In this document: positions 46,489-55,243 of the stretch, one piece after another
Layout of the letters: each line of letters opens with the position of its first letter
Position numbering within the stretch: the first letter of the stretch is position 1
Origin: Actinomycetota bacterium
GTDB taxonomy: Bacteria > Actinomycetota > Geothermincolia > Geothermincolales > RBG-13-55-18
DNA: 64,000 bases
Direction of reading: 5' to 3'
NCBI GenBank assembly: GCA_014360645.1
Contig: JACIXD010000005.1
Coordinates: 62,001-126,000, forward strand
The notes under the pieces: model-generated
Told to the model about the DNA's origin: nothing
Databases searched by the model: none
Seen by the model: the letters and a program-made list of their open reading frames with translations, nothing else
Position numbers and translations under genes: made by a program

Positions 46489-47721
46489 CTACAGGGTGAC
46501 GGTACGGTAGAACCAGCGCGCGAAGTCGTGCTTGGCCAGCTCGTAGGCGCCGAGATGGCACTGCAGCGTCTTCACGTCCCGCCAGTAACGTTCCAGTTGC
46601 CATTCCTTGGCATAGCCCGCTGAGGCCATGAGCTCCATGGTGCGGTTGATGGTGTATTCCGCCGAGGCGCATGCCTGGTGGGCGAGCATGAGAGCGGTGG
46701 TGTACAGCGCCTGCGAGCCGTCGCCGCCGTACGCGTCGGGCTCCGCCAGCATGCCCGCGAGTTCGTAGGCGAGCAGCCTCACCACGCCGGTCTCCTTGGC
46801 GATCTCGCCCATGAGGGCCGCGGTGAGAGGGTTGTCTTTGAAGATGTGGTCCTTGCCCTTGATCACGCGGTTATCCCCCCACTCCCGGATGATCTCGTAG
46901 TTGGCCAGGAGCGCCCCCGAGGCGGCGGCAGCCACTCCCAGGTAATACCAGGAGAGGAGGCGGAAGGTCCCCTGGTCTCCGCGCCATATGCAGTGCGCTT
47001 CCGGAACCGTGACCTCCAGGGACACCAGGTCCGCGTTGCGGCTCGCCGCCAGCCCCGTCTTCTTGAGCTCGGGGCCGCGCCTTATCCCCGGCGTGTCTCC
47101 AGGGATGAGGATAAAAGCCGCTTCCTCGCCCTCCACCGCGCACCAGGCGCCGAAGAGGTCCGCGTCCAAGGCCGAGCAGGTAGGCCTGATCATGCTGCCC
47201 CTGACCCTCCAGGTGTCGCCTGTCTTTTTGGCCGCCGCCTGGAAGCCCTTGCCCCTCCACTCCGGCGTGCCCTCCTCCTCCGCGAAGGCGGGCAGGATGA
47301 AGGAGACGACGAGGGGCCTTTCGCCGGAGCAGAAGCGCGGCGCGAAGGCGGCGCAGGCCTCCTCGTTGCGGGCGCCCTCCAGCGCCATAGCCGCCTGCAG
47401 GGCGAGGCTGTGGGCGGCCAGGAAGGCGAGGCCGGTATCCGCCCAACCCACCTGCTCCAGGGCGGCGGCCACGGTGTAGGCGGCGGAGGGGCTGTTGTGG
47501 CCCTCGCCGCCGTGCTCTTCGGGCCAGAACATCTTCTGCAGGCCTATGTCCAGCATGATCTTGGCCAGGGAAGGCGCCAGCAGCCGCTCGAAGTCCTCCT
47601 TGAGCTCCAGGCGCTTGTCCACGATCTCCTTCTCCACCATGGCCTGCAGGGTCGAGGCCAGGTCGAGGTCGGCCTTGTCGAGCCTGTTTCTCGGAAAGGG
47701 AATGATCTCCGAACCGTTCAT
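46489..47721 (-). CDS. Acyl-CoA dehydrogenase-like subunit, probably non-catalytic
   Basis: A 410-residue protein with the acyl-CoA dehydrogenase fold (FWPEEHGGEG near residue 65, C-terminal WRDVKTLQCHLGAYELAK). The usual flavin-contact motif TEPxxGSD is replaced by unrelated sequence. The residue matching the catalytic Glu of the VEGS/YEGT motif is Leu in CHLGA. It ends ARWFYRTVTL, very like its neighbour. Such degenerate partners occur in heterotetrameric dehydrogenases of the ChsE type, so it is probably the second subunit of the enzyme encoded upstream. Confidence 0.85.
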   Translation of the reverse strand: MNGSEIIPFPRNRLDKADLDLASTLQAMVEKEIVDKRLELKEDFERLLAPSLAKIMLDIGLQKMFWPEEHGGEGHNSPSAAYTVAAALEQVGWADTGLAFLAAHSLALQAAMALEGARNEEACAAFAPRFCSGERPLVVSFILPAFAEEEGTPEWRGKGFQAAAKKTGDTWRVRGSMIRPTCSALDADLFGAWCAVEGEEAAFILIPGDTPGIRRGPELKKTGLAASRNADLVSLEVTVPEAHCIWRGDQGTFRLLSWYYLGVAAAASGALLANYEIIREWGDNRVIKGKDHIFKDNPLTAALMGEIAKETGVVRLLAYELAGMLAEPDAYGGDGSQALYTTALMLAHQACASAEYTINRTMELMASAGYAKEWQLERYWRDVKTLQCHLGAYELAKHDFARWFYRTVTL

Positions 47722-47769
47722 CTTCTCCCCCCGCTCTCTTTCCTCAGGACCCCTTGCCCGCGGCGCTCC

Positions 47770-49038
47770 CTAGAGGGTCTCGCATTCGTAGAACCAGCGG
47801 GCCACCTCGATCTGGCAGAGCTGCTTGGAACCCTCCACGAGCTGGAGGATCTTGAGGTCCCTCCAGTGTTTCTCCACATCCCAGTCGCGGTCCGTCCCGT
47901 AGGCCTCCATGAGGTTCATCACCCTGCCGGTCACGTCGATGAATCGGTCCATGGCCAGGTAGCGCTGGGCGCGCATCTTGGCCACCAGCCCCGGGTGCCA
48001 CAGGGGGCCGTAGAGGTCGTGGCGGTCGCACATGCGCGCGCACTGGTAGCCCACGATGCGGATGTTCTCGATGTTGGCAGCGAAGTCCGCCAGCAGTCCC
48101 GCCACCCCGTCGTCCTCCTTGAGGGGCTTGCCGCGGTAGCGCTTGCGGTTCACGTAATCCACCAGGCGCTCGTAGATGTTCATCATGGCGCCGGATATCC
48201 AGGCGATGATCCCCATGTTCCCCGTGGCCATGACCTCCCCGAAATACTTGGCGTCGTCTCCCGGGCCGATTGCGCGGTACCAGAGAGGGACGCGCACGTT
48301 CTCGAACCAGATGTCCGAGTTCATGTCCGCCGCCATGCCCGCCTTCTCGTACGGCGGCCCCTGGGTGACCCCCGGTGTGTCGTCCTTGACGAAGATCACC
48401 GCGATGTCGCGGGGGTCGTCGGAGCCGGGATTGGTGGTGCAGACCACGGCCATGAGCTTTGCCAGGCCACCGGTGTTGGACGGCCAGAGCTTGTGCCCGT
48501 TGATGACCCACTCGTCGCCGTCCCGCACCGCCGTGGTCTGGATGGTGGTGCCTTTGACGATCTCCACGTTCTCGATATCCGATCCCCCCTGGGGCTCGGT
48601 CATGCACAGGGCGGCGAACACCGGCTCGGTGGTCTCGCAGAACATGGGCGCGAACTCCTCCAGCAGGCGCCGGTTCTCGTGGGGCTCCAGGGCGATGAAG
48701 AGGAAAGGCCAGAAAAGGGCGCCGAAGGCCAGGGCCATCCCAGAGTCCGCGCGCGCTATCTCCTCGAACATGCGGAAGGCGGCCACGCACATGTAGTTAG
48801 ACCTCCCCATCCCCCATCCCCCCAGGTCCTCGGGGAAGATCATGCGCTGCAGGCCGTATTCGCCCAGGAGCTTCTTGAAGGGTGGGTGGATGAGCTGGTG
48901 GTCGCGGTAGTCCTCGTCGAACTGCCTGCGGTAGGGGATGACCTCCTTCTCCACCCATTCCCGGAAGATGGAGCCCAGCAGGCCGTCCATGGGCGAGATG
49001 TATTCCAGCGGGCGGGTGAAATCGTCGATGTTCCTCAT
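47770..49038 (-). CDS. Acyl-CoA dehydrogenase, catalytic subunit
   Basis: A 422-residue flavoprotein that introduces a double bond next to the CoA thioester. It has FPEDLGGWGMG, the flavin motif CMTEPQGGSDIENV, and RDLKILQLVEGSKQL with the expected catalytic Glu. The first gene of the operon, 49 bases before its degenerate partner. A promoter with a built-in operator lies at 49232-49260. The acyl substrate is unknown. Confidence 0.92.
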   Translation of the reverse strand: MRNIDDFTRPLEYISPMDGLLGSIFREWVEKEVIPYRRQFDEDYRDHQLIHPPFKKLLGEYGLQRMIFPEDLGGWGMGRSNYMCVAAFRMFEEIARADSGMALAFGALFWPFLFIALEPHENRRLLEEFAPMFCETTEPVFAALCMTEPQGGSDIENVEIVKGTTIQTTAVRDGDEWVINGHKLWPSNTGGLAKLMAVVCTTNPGSDDPRDIAVIFVKDDTPGVTQGPPYEKAGMAADMNSDIWFENVRVPLWYRAIGPGDDAKYFGEVMATGNMGIIAWISGAMMNIYERLVDYVNRKRYRGKPLKEDDGVAGLLADFAANIENIRIVGYQCARMCDRHDLYGPLWHPGLVAKMRAQRYLAMDRFIDVTGRVMNLMEAYGTDRDWDVEKHWRDLKILQLVEGSKQLCQIEVARWFYECETL

Positions 49039-49231
49039 CCATACCTCCCTCTGCTCGATTGCCTGCTTGACGGATGAGCGGCCGTGTTCTCGGGGTGCGT
49101 CTCTGGTCTGCGAGGATTATGCCCGGAAACCCCTCCCTTGCACGAAGCCCGGCACGTGCCCGACCCTATCCAGCACCCGGCCGGGGCCCGGCCTGGAGTG
49201 CGATGATCGAGCAAGAGACCGCCATGGGGAA

Positions 49232-49260
49232 ATATTATGACCGGGGTCATTATTTGTCAA
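49232..49260 (-). promoter_or_regulatory. Promoter of the acyl-CoA dehydrogenase operon with operator in the spacer
   Basis: On the minus strand TTGACA (49260-49255) is a perfect -35 box and TAATAT (49237-49232) the -10 box, 17 bases apart. Plus-strand TGACCGGGGTCA (49238-49249), a palindrome with arms ATGACC/GGTCAT, fills the spacer next to the -10. A repressor there would block RNA polymerase. A related palindrome lies by tetR at 50304. A longer TGAC-N14-GTCA at 49283-49304 may be another site. Confidence 0.7.
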
Positions 49261-49492
49261 TACATTACCGGGCGTTGTTGTTTGACTTGTAAGACAGTCG
49301 GTCAGGAAGTCGAGAAATGGTTACCATATTATACCTGCCGGTGAATATCCTTTTTGAGGCCCGTTTCGACGCGGGCGGATACCGCTCGGAGGCGGGCGTC
49401 ACGGCCCGGATATGCGCAAAGACGGGCTTTTCCGCGAAAGCCGCGGAGATGGGGCCACGGGCATGAAACGGAGGGCGAGACGGCTTGTTCTC

Positions 49493-50185
49493 TCAGCCCC
49501 GGTCCCGGCGCGGCCTGGTCTTTTTCGCCGTGCTGGCAGCCCCGCCCGTCCTCGCCCCGCGGATGATGAGGTCTATGGCGGACTCGCAGATATCGGTGAT
49601 GCGCGACGGCTCGAGGAGCAGGAGGTCGTCGAGGAGCGCCAGCTCCACCAGGCTGGTTGCCAGCCTCCAGCACATGAGGCTGAACCCGTAAGGGTCGAGG
49701 CGCGGAGAGAAGGCGCCGGAGTCGATGCCCTCCCGCACCAGGGAGGCGCCGTTCTCCAGCCACTGCCGGATGTAGTTCTCTATCTGCTCTATGGAGTCCC
49801 GGGAGAGGTTGCGGCGCACCTGTTCGATGAAGGTATCGCGCAGCACCATGAACAGCGCGGGCTGCTCCAGGGCGTGCTCCACGTAGGCCAAAAAGACCGC
49901 CTTTATCCTGCCCTCTAACCCTCTGGCCTCGTTGAAGGCCTTGGTGAGCCGGTCTCCATACCCGGTGAGGGCCGACAAGCACACCGATAGGTAGAGCTCC
50001 TCCTTGCTCTTGAAGTAAAGGTAGACTCCGCCCTTGGAGATCCCGGCCCGTTCGGCGATCTCCTGCATGGTGGTGTTCCGGAAGCCCTTCTCGGAGAAGA
50101 GCAGCTCCGCGGCCTCGAGCGCCGCCCGCCGCCGCTCCCGTTTTTTCGCTTCCCTGCGCGAGGTCTTCCCCCTTGCCGTCACCAC
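49493..50185 (-). CDS. TetR family transcriptional regulator
   Basis: A 230-residue regulator. The N-terminal helix-turn-helix reads FRNTTMQEIAERAGISKGG followed by VYLYFKSKEELY. The ligand-binding C-terminal part and a basic tail follow. The start is GTG preceded by GAGAGGC. It stands upstream of the acyl-CoA dehydrogenase operon and divergent from the long ferredoxin-like gene. Shared palindromes near both promoters suggest it represses the region in response to an acyl-CoA-like ligand; the ligand is inferred from context only. Confidence 0.9.
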   Translation of the reverse strand: MVTARGKTSRREAKKRERRRAALEAAELLFSEKGFRNTTMQEIAERAGISKGGVYLYFKSKEELYLSVCLSALTGYGDRLTKAFNEARGLEGRIKAVFLAYVEHALEQPALFMVLRDTFIEQVRRNLSRDSIEQIENYIRQWLENGASLVREGIDSGAFSPRLDPYGFSLMCWRLATSLVELALLDDLLLLEPSRITDICESAIDLIIRGARTGGAASTAKKTRPRRDRG

Positions 50186-50303
50186 TTTGCCTCTCTCCTA
50201 TCCTCTCCCCTTGCGACCCATGGAGCCGGCCGAGGCCGGCGTGGCGCTCAGGGCACCCCCGCCGGTTCTCGCCGCGGTGCCGAGTTCCCGCGGCGAGAAA
50301 AAT

Positions 50304-50347
50304 TGACTACGGTCATAAATTATTCTACGCTCTGCTATTATACTCAA
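50304..50347 (-). promoter_or_regulatory. tetR promoter and TetR-type operator
   Basis: TGACTACGGTCA (50304-50315) shares TGACnnnGGTCA with the operator in the acyl-CoA dehydrogenase promoter. On the minus strand TTGAGT (50347-50342) and AATAAT (50324-50319) are 17 bases apart, putting the palindrome at the transcription start of tetR. On the plus strand TTGACT (50303-50308) overlaps the palindrome, but no good -10 box follows it. Autoregulation plus control of both directions is likely. Confidence 0.55.
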
Positions 50348-50472
50348 GCCTTGAGTCGCGAGCGGGAAACATGAGGGGACAGGCCGGGCGGGCGTTTCGC
50401 CGCGGCGCGCCTTCCTCGCCCGTTCCGAGGTCCGGAGAGCAGGTCGGGTGCATAAGACAGGGGAGGGGTGAG

Positions 50473-51372
50473 ATGGTCAAGGAATCCACGAAAAAGGTAT
50501 TTCGCCTGCACGGGTGGCGGGTGGACCGAGCAATCCATTACTACATCTATTTTCTTTTCTACGACATCTACGTGAGGGTGGCGCTCTATGCCACCAAGGC
50601 CATCGTCGCTCTCTTCTCGCGCTTCGAGGCCACCAAATACATACCCAAGTTCATCTTCGACCGCTACCACGCCAAGGTGCTCTCGCGCTCCGACGTGACC
50701 AAGATCCTCGACCTGGAGGAGACGGTGATGCTGGGCCCGGACACCACGGGGAGGATCGTTCCCTTCAAGTACGCCAACAAGATCGTGCTGCGCGAGCCCA
50801 CGCACCTGGCGGTCATGGACTGCCCCTGCAAGAAGGAGCTCAAGGACCCCTGCCAGCCCCTGGCCTCCTGCATAGCGGTGGGCAGGCCGGTGGTGGATTT
50901 CTGGATGGAGCACTGCCAGAGGCACCACGTGCGCCGCATCACCAGGGAGGAAGCCCTGGAGATCATCGACCGGCACCGCCGCAGCGGGCATATCAACCAG
51001 GCCTTCTTCAAGGTGGCCACGGGAGGCAGCATGGGGGCGATCTGCAACTGCTGCCCCAGGTGCTGCGTATCCATGCGCGCCACCGCGCTGGCGCAGCGCA
51101 TCAAGGGCGCGGAGGAGATATCCATGTACGCGCCGTCGGGCTATACCGCCCGCCACGACCCCGGCAAGTGCAAGCTGTGCGGCGAGTGCGTGAAGGCATG
51201 CAATTTCGGGGCGGTGGAGATGGTGGATGGAAGGCGCGTTTACCGCCCCGAGAGATGCTACGGCTGCGAGCTGTGCGTGGAGAACTGTCCCAACGGAGCG
51301 CTGGAGCTGGTGCTCGAGGAAGGCGGCCTCATCCCCCTGGACATGGAGCTGCTGCGGGAAAAACTGGGCTGA
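50473..51372 (+). CDS. Ferredoxin-like protein, long paralogue
   Basis: A 299-residue iron-sulfur protein. A 100-residue N-terminal domain of unknown type (GWRVDRAIHYYIYF, FDRYHAKVL) leads to MDCPCKKE. Then come a middle region with ICNCCPRCC and two C-terminal [4Fe-4S] clusters (CKLCGECVKACNF, CYGCELCVENCPN). It is divergent from tetR and likely donates electrons in the dehydratase pathway. GGGGTGAG precedes the ATG. Confidence 0.85.
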   Translation: MVKESTKKVFRLHGWRVDRAIHYYIYFLFYDIYVRVALYATKAIVALFSRFEATKYIPKFIFDRYHAKVLSRSDVTKILDLEETVMLGPDTTGRIVPFKYANKIVLREPTHLAVMDCPCKKELKDPCQPLASCIAVGRPVVDFWMEHCQRHHVRRITREEALEIIDRHRRSGHINQAFFKVATGGSMGAICNCCPRCCVSMRATALAQRIKGAEEISMYAPSGYTARHDPGKCKLCGECVKACNFGAVEMVDGRRVYRPERCYGCELCVENCPNGALELVLEEGGLIPLDMELLREKLG

Positions 51373-51580
51373 AGAAGAAGGCCGGAACGGCCTGCTTGCG
51401 ACGAGGGGTGCTCAGCGGTGGCGGCCTGGAAGCCCGATGCAGCCATGAAGCGCATGCCAAACGGCTGCTTGCGCGAAACGCGGCAGGCCCGCATCGGCAC
51501 GCCCTTCCCCATGCCGTACCGGAAGAAAATCCCGCAGCAAGCTCGGGCATGCACCGTAAAAGCCGGGTCGGAGCGACGAC

Positions 51581-52936
51581 TCAGCGGTCGGGCTCGCGGC
51601 GGCTGATGTCCTTGAAGAGGGCATACTGGGAGATGAAGGCGAGCTCGAAGGAGCCGGTGGGGCCGTTGCGGTGCTTGGCCAGGTTGATGCTCGCCTTCCC
51701 CTTCAGCTCGTCGTTGTCCCGGTCGTACTGGTCCTGGCGGTGGATGAAGATGATGAGATCGGCGTCCTGCTCTATAGCCCCGGATTCGCGCAAGTCCGAG
51801 AGGATGGGAGGGCGGTTGTGCTTCTCCGGCTCCCGGGAGAGCTGGGAGACCGCGATCACCGGGAGGTTGAAGTCACGGCCCAGGATCTTGAGCCCGCGGG
51901 AGATGGCGGCGATCTCCTGCACGCGGTTCTCGTGGCGGCGGTCCGAGCCCATGAGCTGTATATAGTCCACCACCACCAGGCCGATGTCGTGCTGGGCCTT
52001 GAGGCGCCTCACCTTGGAGCGCAGCTCCAGGATGCCGATGTCGGCGTTGTCATCGATGAAGATAGAGGCCGAGGTCAGCTCCCCCGCCGCCTCCGAGAGC
52101 CGCTGCCACACGTCATCGTCCTTGAAGCTGGACTTCAGCTTCTGGCTGTTCACGCGGGCTCGGGAGCAGAGCATCCTCTTGGTGACCTCCTTGGCGCTCA
52201 TCTCCAGGCTGAAGATGGCCACCGGCACCCGCTGCTTCACGGCCACGTGGTCCACGATGTTCAACGCCAGCGAGGTCTTGCCCATGGAGGGCCGGGCGGC
52301 GATGATCACCAGATCGGAGGGATGAAGCCCCTGGGTCAGCTCGTCCAGCCTGGAGAACCCGGTGAGCATGCCAGTGGGAACCCGGCCGTCCGCGATCTCC
52401 TCGAACTCCTCCCAGGTCTCCTCCATGAGTTCCTTCATCGGCCTGACGCTCTCCCTGCGTTCACGCATGCCCACGCTGAAGATGGCGTCCTCGGCCTCGT
52501 CGAGCGCCTCCGCGAGCTCCTCTGGAGCGCGGTAGCCGACCGCGGCCACGCGGCCCGCAGCGGCGATGAGGCGGCGGTAGGTGGCCAGCCTGGAGACCAC
52601 CTCGGCATAGTAGCGGGCGTTGGCCGGCGTGGGTACGGCGGAGACCAGGTTGAGTAGGTAGGAACGGTCACCCACCTTCTCCAGGTTGCCCTGTGCGCGC
52701 AGCGATTCCGCCACCGTCACCGGGTCCACCGGCTCCCCGGAGGCGAAGAGGGAGAGGGCGGCCCGGAAGATGAGCCCGTGGGATTCCTTGTAGAAGTCCT
52801 CCGGGCTCAACAGCTCCGAGACCTCGGCTACGGCGTCGTGCGATAGGAGCATGGAGCCCAGCACCGACTGCTCGGCCTCCAGGCTGTGCGGAGGGAGGTT
52901 GTCGTGGCGGTCAACGGCCTGGATGACGTTGCTCAT
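51581..52936 (-). CDS. dnaB: Replicative DNA helicase DnaB
   Basis: The hexameric fork helicase, about 451 residues. The N-terminal domain begins PPHSLEAEQSVLGSML, the RecA-like domain has Walker A AARPSMGKTSLALN, and VVVDYIQLM and SQLSREPE follow. There is no intein. ATG at 52936 begins MSNVIQAVDRHDN; a longer frame to 52996 is improbable. It ends the rpsF, ssb, rpsR, rplI, dnaB cluster. Confidence 0.96.
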   Translation of the reverse strand: MSNVIQAVDRHDNLPPHSLEAEQSVLGSMLLSHDAVAEVSELLSPEDFYKESHGLIFRAALSLFASGEPVDPVTVAESLRAQGNLEKVGDRSYLLNLVSAVPTPANARYYAEVVSRLATYRRLIAAAGRVAAVGYRAPEELAEALDEAEDAIFSVGMRERRESVRPMKELMEETWEEFEEIADGRVPTGMLTGFSRLDELTQGLHPSDLVIIAARPSMGKTSLALNIVDHVAVKQRVPVAIFSLEMSAKEVTKRMLCSRARVNSQKLKSSFKDDDVWQRLSEAAGELTSASIFIDDNADIGILELRSKVRRLKAQHDIGLVVVDYIQLMGSDRRHENRVQEIAAISRGLKILGRDFNLPVIAVSQLSREPEKHNRPPILSDLRESGAIEQDADLIIFIHRQDQYDRDNDELKGKASINLAKHRNGPTGSFELAFISQYALFKDISRREPDR

Positions 52937-53018
52937 GATGCCCCAACCCTCCGTGTCAGGCGCTCCGCGAGGCCTCCCCCGCCGCCCGGAGAACATCCGG
53001 GACGGGCCGACGGGGAGA

Positions 53019-53465
53019 TCATCCCGGGATTACCTTGATGTGCACGATGGCCTCGACCTGGGGGTGCAGCTTGATACGCGCCTCGTGAAACCCCGCCGTC
53101 TTTATGTGTTCATCCAGGTGGACCTTCTTGCGGTCCACCTTCACGTTGATCTCCTCCTCGAGGAGGTTGGCGATGTCCTTGGCGGTGATGGTCCCGAAGA
53201 GCTTGCCTTCCTCCCCCACCTTGGCGGCGATCTCGAAGGTACGGCCGGAGATGAGCTGCGCGGCGTCCTCCGCGCGTTTCAACTCGCGGTCGGCCTTGGC
53301 CATCTTCTCCCTGGCGAGCTGGGCCGCCTCCTTGGCCTTGCCTTTGGTGGAGCGCACGGCGAACCCCCTCGGGATGAGGTAGTTGTTGGCGTAGCCGTCC
53401 TTTACCTCCACGATCTCGCCGCGGGCGCCTAGGCCCTCGACGTTGGTTACCAGGATAACCTTCAA
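53019..53465 (-). CDS. rplI: 50S ribosomal protein L9
   Basis: About 148 residues, beginning (M)KVILVTNVEGLGARGEIVEV and containing the L9 signature GYANNYLIPRGFAV. TTG at 53465 follows AAGGAGAACGCG and matches the family start; a longer ATG frame to 53498 adds 11 residues. The C-terminal domain (KVHLDEHIKTAGFHEA) is complete. Confidence 0.94.
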   Translation of the reverse strand: MKVILVTNVEGLGARGEIVEVKDGYANNYLIPRGFAVRSTKGKAKEAAQLAREKMAKADRELKRAEDAAQLISGRTFEIAAKVGEEGKLFGTITAKDIANLLEEEINVKVDRKKVHLDEHIKTAGFHEARIKLHPQVEAIVHIKVIPG

Positions 53466-53549
53466 CGCGTTCTCCTTGTCGTCTCCAAGGCGGGCCACCC
53501 CAGTATATCAAAAAGGAATGACCCCGCGGCGGTTACATTGCCGCCGTCT

Positions 53550-53840
53550 TTACTTTATCTCGCCCTGCCTGGAAGTATAGGGGATGAGCGCCATCTCCCG
53601 CGCGCTCTTTATGGCCAGCGCCAACCGTACCTGGTGCTGGGCGCAGTTCCCCGTCACGCGCCGCGGCCGTATCTTCCCCTTCTCGGAGAGGTACTTCTTG
53701 AGGAGCGGAACGTCTTTGTAGTCGATGTGGTCGATCTTCTCCGAGCAGAAGTAGCATACCTTCTTGCGGGGCTTGCGGGCGTATCCTTCACGCGAGCGTT
53801 TTTCCTTGCCCCCGGATCTCTTGCTCTGGTTCGGGCTCAT
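53550..53840 (-). CDS. rpsR: 30S ribosomal protein S18
   Basis: A 96-residue S18 with the zinc-type cysteines (KVCYFC, GNCAQHQ) and the core [25 protein letters not shown]. The basic N-terminal extension is longer than usual. A zinc-coordinating form is common in actinobacteria, sometimes with a zinc-free paralogue elsewhere. Confidence 0.95.
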   Translation of the reverse strand: MSPNQSKRSGGKEKRSREGYARKPRKKVCYFCSEKIDHIDYKDVPLLKKYLSEKGKIRPRRVTGNCAQHQVRLALAIKSAREMALIPYTSRQGEIK

Positions 53841-53889
53841 CTCTCCTCCGCTTTTCTCGCTCTATCCTCCGGGGGCCTCGCGCCCCCGT

Positions 53890-54318
53890 CTAGTAAACCA
53901 CCTCGTCCTCGACGCGAGCCTCCAGGTCGGCGGACAGGTCGTCGTCCACCAGGTTCACCTCTACCAGATCGTCGACGTCGCTCTCCCTGCGGTCGCGGCT
54001 CCCCAGGAAGACGACGCGGTCCGCCACGATCTCCACCGTGGACCTCTTCTGTCCGTCGCTTCCCTCCCAGCTCCGGCTCTGCAGCCGGCCGGTCACCGCC
54101 ACCTGGCGGCCCTTGCTGAGGTATTCCGCGCACTTCTCCGCCTGGCTGCGCCACACGATGACGTTGAAATAGTCGGTCTCCACCACGCCCTGCTGGTTGG
54201 CGAAATTGCGGTTCACGGCCAAACGCAAGGTGGCCACCGGCAGTCCGCTGGGGGTGTACCTCAGCTCGGGGTCGCGGGTAAGGTTCCCTATCAGGACCAC
54301 ACTGTTCAGACCAGCCAT
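53890..54318 (-). CDS. ssb: Single-stranded DNA-binding protein
   Basis: A 142-residue OB-fold protein starting GLNSVVLIGNLTRDPELRYT, with YFNVIVWRSQAEKCAEYLSKG and VTGRLQSRSW. The C-terminal tail is acidic but lacks the canonical DDDIPF end and finishes EDEVVY. It lies in the ribosomal-replication cluster. Confidence 0.94.
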   Translation of the reverse strand: MAGLNSVVLIGNLTRDPELRYTPSGLPVATLRLAVNRNFANQQGVVETDYFNVIVWRSQAEKCAEYLSKGRQVAVTGRLQSRSWEGSDGQKRSTVEIVADRVVFLGSRDRRESDVDDLVEVNLVDDDLSADLEARVEDEVVY

Positions 54319-54408
54319 GATATCCTCCTCTGGCTCTTCCCGACGCCGTTTCCCATCGCCTTGATTGTAAGGGGGGGCGATGACAAACCGGCGCGGGAGG
54401 GCCGGGGG

Positions 54409-54702
54409 TCACTTCCGCTCGTCGATGCGGAAGATCTTGAACCGCATGATCTCGTCGGTGATGGAGAGGACGCGGTCCAGCTCCTGCACGAGCTCGTTGC
54501 CGCCCTTGAAGGTGAGCACCACGTAGTGCCCTTCGGTCTCGTGCTTGATGGGATAGCCCAGCTTCCGCCTTCCCCACACGTCCAGCCCCGTCATCTCCCC
54601 GCCGTCGCGCGAGATGAGGCCGCTGACCCTCTCCTGCAGGGACTCGTACTGCTCCGGCTCAAGGTTGGGCCGGGCGATGTACATCAGCTCGTATTCGCGC
54701 AT
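54409..54702 (-). CDS. rpsF: 30S ribosomal protein S6
   Basis: A 97-residue S6 starting MREYELMYIARPNLEPEQYE, with VWGRRKLGYPIKHETEGHYV. ATG at 54702 has GGAGGAGGTGAAG directly upstream. It is the first gene of the cluster with ssb, rpsR, rplI and dnaB. Confidence 0.95.
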   Translation of the reverse strand: MREYELMYIARPNLEPEQYESLQERVSGLISRDGGEMTGLDVWGRRKLGYPIKHETEGHYVVLTFKGGNELVQELDRVLSITDEIMRFKIFRIDERK

Positions 54703-54879
54703 CTTCACCTCCTCCGGTCTCATGGCCCCCGGTCGGTTCCGGGAGCAGGAGTCGCGTCGAGCACAAGTACATATTATAGCACCAGGGGCGCGAACTGGCG
54801 ACAGCCCCGCGGATCCCTATGGCGGGGAGCCCGGATAGGGTAGAATAGACCTGCGCAAGGGCTGAGAGGAGGTGCCGAC

Positions 54880-55149
54880 TTGCTGTTCAGGAACTACATG
54901 GAAGAAGCGGTTGACGGGACCATGGAGGAGATACTGGAGCGTCGCGACGACATCTGCAAGTGCGAGCGCTGCAGGATGGACATAAAGGCCCTCGCCCTGA
55001 ACCACCTGCCTCCCAAGTACGTGGTGACGGACAAAGGATACGTCTACACCAAGGTGAACGAGTTGGAGAGCCAGTTCAAGGCGGACATCACGGTGGCGGT
55101 CACCAACGCCATCAAGGTGGTACGCAAGAATCCCCGCCACGGGGAGTGA
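54880..55149 (+). CDS. ComFB family protein
   Basis: An 89-residue protein with the late-competence ComFB pattern: C-x-C-x-x-C-x-x-D (CKCERCRMDIKALALNHLPP), then KYVVTDKGYVY. ComFB-like domains bind cyclic di-nucleotides in cyanobacteria; here the role is unknown. The start is TTG with AGAGGAGGTG upstream. It is divergent from rpsF, with TAGAAT at 54841-54846 as a possible -10. Confidence 0.8.
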   Translation: MLFRNYMEEAVDGTMEEILERRDDICKCERCRMDIKALALNHLPPKYVVTDKGYVYTKVNELESQFKADITVAVTNAIKVVRKNPRHGE

Positions 55150-55243
55150 TGCCGCGAGACCGGGCGGGCCGGACCGCCCGCTGGGAACCCTCACGTCCCC
55201 GCGCGTACCGGGAGCGCGGCACACGGCAAGTCCGGGAGGAGCC

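Noticed and set aside
46678-49077. A 799-codon open frame antisense to both acyl-CoA dehydrogenases
   Set aside because: It mirrors two clearly recognised genes, is His/Gly/Val-biased as expected from GC-rich antisense frames, and has no ribosome site or family signature.
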